Assembly (NCBI GenBank): GCA_009781425.1
Contig: WQYC01000027.1
Coordinates: 1-37,729 of the forward strand
Direction of reading: 5' to 3'
DNA from: Oscillospiraceae bacterium
Lineage (GTDB): Bacteria > Bacillota > Clostridia > Oscillospirales > Ruminococcaceae
DNA length: 37,729 nucleotides
A program made the translations under genes and the position numbers. This document shows positions 34,565-37,729 of this stretch, piece after piece. The stretch's first letter is position 1. The number at the start of each line of letters is the position of its first letter. The notes beneath the pieces were generated by a model. The model was not told where the DNA came from, made no database searches, and worked only from the letters and a program-made list of their open reading frames with translations.

Positions 34565-35974
34565 TTACCAAGCTTTATAAAAATTCGTGGTGACTGAGCC
34601 ACCTGGCATATCTTCATTTGGTAAGTCCATAGTAAGAGTATTTCCGCTTATTTCGTAGGGTATTACACTGACGACTTCACCACTGGTTGGGTCATATAAT
34701 GTTAATATATCAGAAGTAAATTCGTAACCTAAAATTCCTGTGAAAATACCTATTGTATATTGATATTGAATACCGTCAGCTCCAAATTCCCATGTATATA
34801 ACCCAAACATATCGCTCCAGCTCCCCAAGAAAGGATTTGCGGAAGTAAAATTGTTTTGGAATGACGAGCCGCAAAAACAACAATCTCCACCGTAACCGCA
34901 GTTAGAACATCGTTCAAAGAAATCACAATACGCACAATAGCCGCAGCCGGGGCAAATACCGATTATTCCGTTGCAAATAATGCAAATATTACCCGGCTGG
35001 ATAAATTCAAATGTATCTGCAGGAGGTGAAGTTACTATTTCATTAACTCTTGGTAAAAACTCTATTGTTGCTTCGTTGAAATCAAAGTAATTAATAATTC
35101 TTGTTGTTGGATTTGAATCATAATCAAATGTTGTTCCTGTAATGATTCCATTTTGAATATCAAAATGTGCAATTTCTCTTGATATATTTACTTCAAAAGA
35201 AACACTATCTTTTACAGAATAAACTATCGTTCCGTCTGACGTTCCGGTACGAGTTCCCCAGTTTGATTCCCATGCGAAGAATTTTAAATCACCAATTATT
35301 TTAATATCATGAGGTGAGCCATATAAATTATCTTCTAAAAGAATTACATCGTTTTCTGTGATAAAGTAAAGCTCGGGGGGTGGGTCATCATAGGCTTCAG
35401 AAATTTCTGATAATACAGAGTCTCCGACCACTACGAAACATTCAAGGATACCATCGTTATCAAAATCATGAATTTCAATTACAATTATAGGTTTATCAGT
35501 ATATTCCCGTAATTTATTAACAAAGAAATCATAATTTAATATAACCGGTGGAATAACTTCTGTCTCTAAAGGAATTATAGAATCATCAACAGCATATTTA
35601 TTTTCATCTGTGATTTGACTCCCTGACAAAGGTATATCTTCAGCTTTTTCTCTATTTAAAAGCAACGCAAGAACACCTAAACTAAGAGCCACAACCAAAA
35701 CCGCCAGCGTAGAAATTATTATAAGAACACGGAAATTCTTTTTTTGTGTTCCTGGCATTTCTGCGGTGTAGGAATATGTAGGCATTGGTTGTGTTTCTGA
35801 TATTTGTTGAGTGCCTGCTACTGTATTAATATCGTTAATAGGATTCAGATGTACATCAGCCTGCACTACCGCATTGTTTGTTTCAGGTGAAATGTTAAAG
35901 TTTAGTTCAGTGTTGCAATCAAAGCAATGCTCCGATTTATCACTGTTGAACTCGCCACATTTTGGACATTTCAT
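34565..35974 (-). CDS. Zinc-ribbon membrane protein with second Cys-rich region
   Basis: The 469-residue protein starts MKCPKCGEFNSDKSEHCFDC, closely similar to the ribbon of the next gene, then has a single membrane helix (about 80-107: VLIIISTLAVLVVALSLGVLALLL). Outside it are a DFDNDGILEC loop that looks like a calcium-binding EF-hand-type turn, a Cys cluster (about 330-370: CIICNGIIGICPGCGYCAYC and onwards) and a C-terminal lipocalin-like domain (NPFLGSWSDMFGLYTWEF...). It lies 28 bases after the TPR-type gene, so the three genes form one operon. Function is not known. Confidence 0.65.
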   Translation of the reverse strand: MKCPKCGEFNSDKSEHCFDCNTELNFNISPETNNAVVQADVHLNPINDINTVAGTQQISETQPMPTYSYTAEMPGTQKKNFRVLIIISTLAVLVVALSLGVLALLLNREKAEDIPLSGSQITDENKYAVDDSIIPLETEVIPPVILNYDFFVNKLREYTDKPIIVIEIHDFDNDGILECFVVVGDSVLSEISEAYDDPPPELYFITENDVILLEDNLYGSPHDIKIIGDLKFFAWESNWGTRTGTSDGTIVYSVKDSVSFEVNISREIAHFDIQNGIITGTTFDYDSNPTTRIINYFDFNEATIEFLPRVNEIVTSPPADTFEFIQPGNICIICNGIIGICPGCGYCAYCDFFERCSNCGYGGDCCFCGSSFQNNFTSANPFLGSWSDMFGLYTWEFGADGIQYQYTIGIFTGILGYEFTSDILTLYDPTSGEVVSVIPYEISGNTLTMDLPNEDMPGGSVTTNFYKAW

Positions 35975-36002
35975 AATATTTTTCTCCTTTAATTTTTAGT
36001 AT

Positions 36003-37694
36003 TTATGAAAAGCTAGTGATAATCAAAGCGATCACTATTATAACAATGAAGAGAGCAACGCTTTGTCCCACTTTACTTATTACTTTAGAAAAATCTGCAC
36101 CGTTTGCTTTGGCGTTATTTATTCTTGATATACTAATAAATAATCCTATCAAATTAGTAAGACCGCAAGCCATAAATAATAATAGCGGTGTGTCCACAGA
36201 AACACCTGAAAAATTATCAAACCAAATAGATGTGAAAATCATCCTTCCAACATCGGTAAGCTCAAACCAATGCTCTAAATCATAAATTGTACGTGTAAAT
36301 ATAGCTGTTACCGCTAACAAAAGAAAAAACCCTATATTTTTTGCCAATAATTTTGCTAAGTACTCTGTATCATATATTTTTGTCGTAGTAAGTAGACTAT
36401 TGTTTTGTAACTCTTGTGTTATAAAGCTTATAATATAGCAAAATGTTATTACCGGTAAAAAATAAATCATTAAAAAAACGATAAACATACCTTCTGAATC
36501 AAATCCCTCTACCATAGGAGCTATATATTCAAGAAATTTATATAGTTTATATAAGTTAAAAAATAAAATAAGAAATAAACCTGCTTCAATTATGCGAAGC
36601 GCTAAAGATATACCCCATATATTATCGCTTGCAGTATTATTTATTATGTAATTATTTGAATCATTGTTGCTGTTTTCCACGATTATGATTTCTGCATTTC
36701 TGCGCTGCTTGTATTCTGCAGTAATGTTTAAACGCTGCCCACATGAAAGGCAACTGCTCGAACTGCCGCGGCTAACCTTTCCGCAATTCTGACACACCAA
36801 AACATCACCGTTGGCTATTGCTGTTAATGTATTCGCTTTTTCTTGACACTCTTTCCTCAATATTGCAGAATCTCGATAATCTGAAATGAAATTAAATAAA
36901 TTTATCGCATTAATACAAGCATTATGCGAATTCACTTGAGCCGAATAAGCGGCTGCATTATATATTACCTCACAACATTCATCAATATATATTTTCGCTT
37001 CACGATAATCTTTTACCTTGCGTAATTCGGTTAATGCCGTTACAGAATCATTTATGTTTGCGGCTCGATTTTTCAATTTTATTGCATTTGAATAAATCGC
37101 TTGATTTGCTTTTTCTTGATATTGTTTTGCCAGTTCTGCTGAATCGCGATAATCCGAAATAATGTTAAATAAAGATACTGCGTTTATGTAGGCATTAGCA
37201 GAATTGTTTCGATAAGCTTCAAATGCAGAGTAATATATTTTCTCACAACATTCCTCAATATACAAAGCAGATTCACGAAAGTCCTTGATTTTACGTAGTT
37301 CATTCAATGCTGTTATGCAATCATTTATGTTAGTAGCATTGTTTTTAAGTTTTATTGCGTTTTTATAAATTAACTCTGTAGCATGATTTGCACTTTCGGT
37401 TACATATCCCTCTAAAATCGCCTTGTATTCATCATCGGCGAACCTTAAAGCTTTCTTGAAATATTTGTTTTCCGACAAGGCAGAGCTTGCCTCGTTTAGT
37501 TTGCTTTCATCCGTTATTTTTTCCTCAACCATAAACAACCCCATGTATGCCTTTGCACATTCGGGGTCTATATCTAATACGCGGTTGTAATAGTCCTTCG
37601 CAGAATCAAAATCCCCATCTTCTAAGAACAGCGAGGCACGTTTCAAAAGCGTTTCTGCATTTGGTGATGTGTTTTGCGCTTTTTGATTTTCCAT
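36003..37694 (-). CDS. TPR-like, zinc-ribbon multi-helix membrane protein
   Basis: This 563-residue protein starts with TPR-like helices (ETLLKRASLFLEDGDFDSAK, DIDPECAKAYMGL) followed by repeated helical units of about 90 residues (AIKLKN...NDCITALNELRKIKDFRESALYIEECCE appears twice). A zinc ribbon, CQNCGKVSRGSSSSCLSCGQRL, lies at about 300-325. The last 200 residues hold about four to five membrane helices. The ATG has a GGAG site. It is the first gene of the three-gene unit. The layout suggests a membrane scaffold collecting partners through its TPR part. Confidence 0.65.
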   Translation of the reverse strand: MENQKAQNTSPNAETLLKRASLFLEDGDFDSAKDYYNRVLDIDPECAKAYMGLFMVEEKITDESKLNEASSALSENKYFKKALRFADDEYKAILEGYVTESANHATELIYKNAIKLKNNATNINDCITALNELRKIKDFRESALYIEECCEKIYYSAFEAYRNNSANAYINAVSLFNIISDYRDSAELAKQYQEKANQAIYSNAIKLKNRAANINDSVTALTELRKVKDYREAKIYIDECCEVIYNAAAYSAQVNSHNACINAINLFNFISDYRDSAILRKECQEKANTLTAIANGDVLVCQNCGKVSRGSSSSCLSCGQRLNITAEYKQRRNAEIIIVENSNNDSNNYIINNTASDNIWGISLALRIIEAGLFLILFFNLYKLYKFLEYIAPMVEGFDSEGMFIVFLMIYFLPVITFCYIISFITQELQNNSLLTTTKIYDTEYLAKLLAKNIGFFLLLAVTAIFTRTIYDLEHWFELTDVGRMIFTSIWFDNFSGVSVDTPLLLFMACGLTNLIGLFISISRINNAKANGADFSKVISKVGQSVALFIVIIVIALIITSFS

Positions 37695-37729
37695 GATGAA
37701 ACTCCATTCAAATGAACAATAATGTAGAC

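Overview
The window looks like a chromosomal segment of a mid-GC Firmicute, probably a gut-type clostridium. The core genes are of Gram-positive type, ribosome binding sites are strong GGAGG sequences, and promoters are consensus TTGACA/TATAAT with 17-base spacers. I cannot name the species from sequence alone.

Region 1 (1-11430) is core genome, all on the minus strand: rpoB, rpoC, rpsL, rpsG, fusA and the first codons of tuf, in the classical order. Promoters are visible upstream of rpoB, rpsL and tuf. RpoC carries an insertion of roughly 130 residues in its N-terminal part, and both rpoC and rpsL start at TTG. Short AATTGTRCATTGT-type repeats lie just after rpoB, rpoC and rpsG.

Region 2 (11432-11750) is an attachment site. 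A tRNA-Thr gene with its own promoter is cut after the anticodon stem, an intact tRNA-Thr(GGU) follows about 120 bases later, and both are flanked by repeats of TTGACAGCAATT that look like integrase arm sites.

Region 3 (11772 to at least 31942) is an integrated mobile island. Its genes are a tyrosine integrase, a small excisionase-like protein, a probable replication ATPase, a P-loop-less protein with a NACHT-type helical motif (the only clear plus-strand gene), a primase-helicase fusion, a metallo-beta-lactamase-fold protein with a cysteine-rich tail, a phage portal remnant, a DNA-methylase-like protein, an Api92-like protein and a serine resolvase. No relaxase or type IV secretion genes are visible, so it is either an integrative mobilizable element or part of a larger ICE. 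The other end is not in the window.

Two systems on the island stand out. One (24854-27741) combines a retron-clade reverse transcriptase, a DUF3791/DUF3990 pair (DUF3990 resembles an ADP-ribosyltransferase) and three related structured elements. Each element has a closing stem, two short hairpins and a long arm, and their stems differ in sequence but keep pairing. This is the layout of retron msr-msd RNA, but the arrangement (one copy before the operon, two after) is not the standard one. The other (27741-31942) is a prokaryotic ubiquitin-like conjugation operon of the PRTRC type, with a ubiquitin-like protein, an E2-like protein with a candidate catalytic Cys, a JAB/JAMM peptidase and an E1/ThiF enzyme. 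Translationally overlapping genes and palindromic hairpins at gene junctions suggest controlled stoichiometry.

Region 4 (32054-37694) is a minus-strand run of three membrane proteins that share zinc ribbons: a WG-repeat protein, a protein with a second Cys-rich region and a lipocalin-like C-terminus, and a TPR-like protein with several membrane helices. Whether they belong to the island or the host is not clear.
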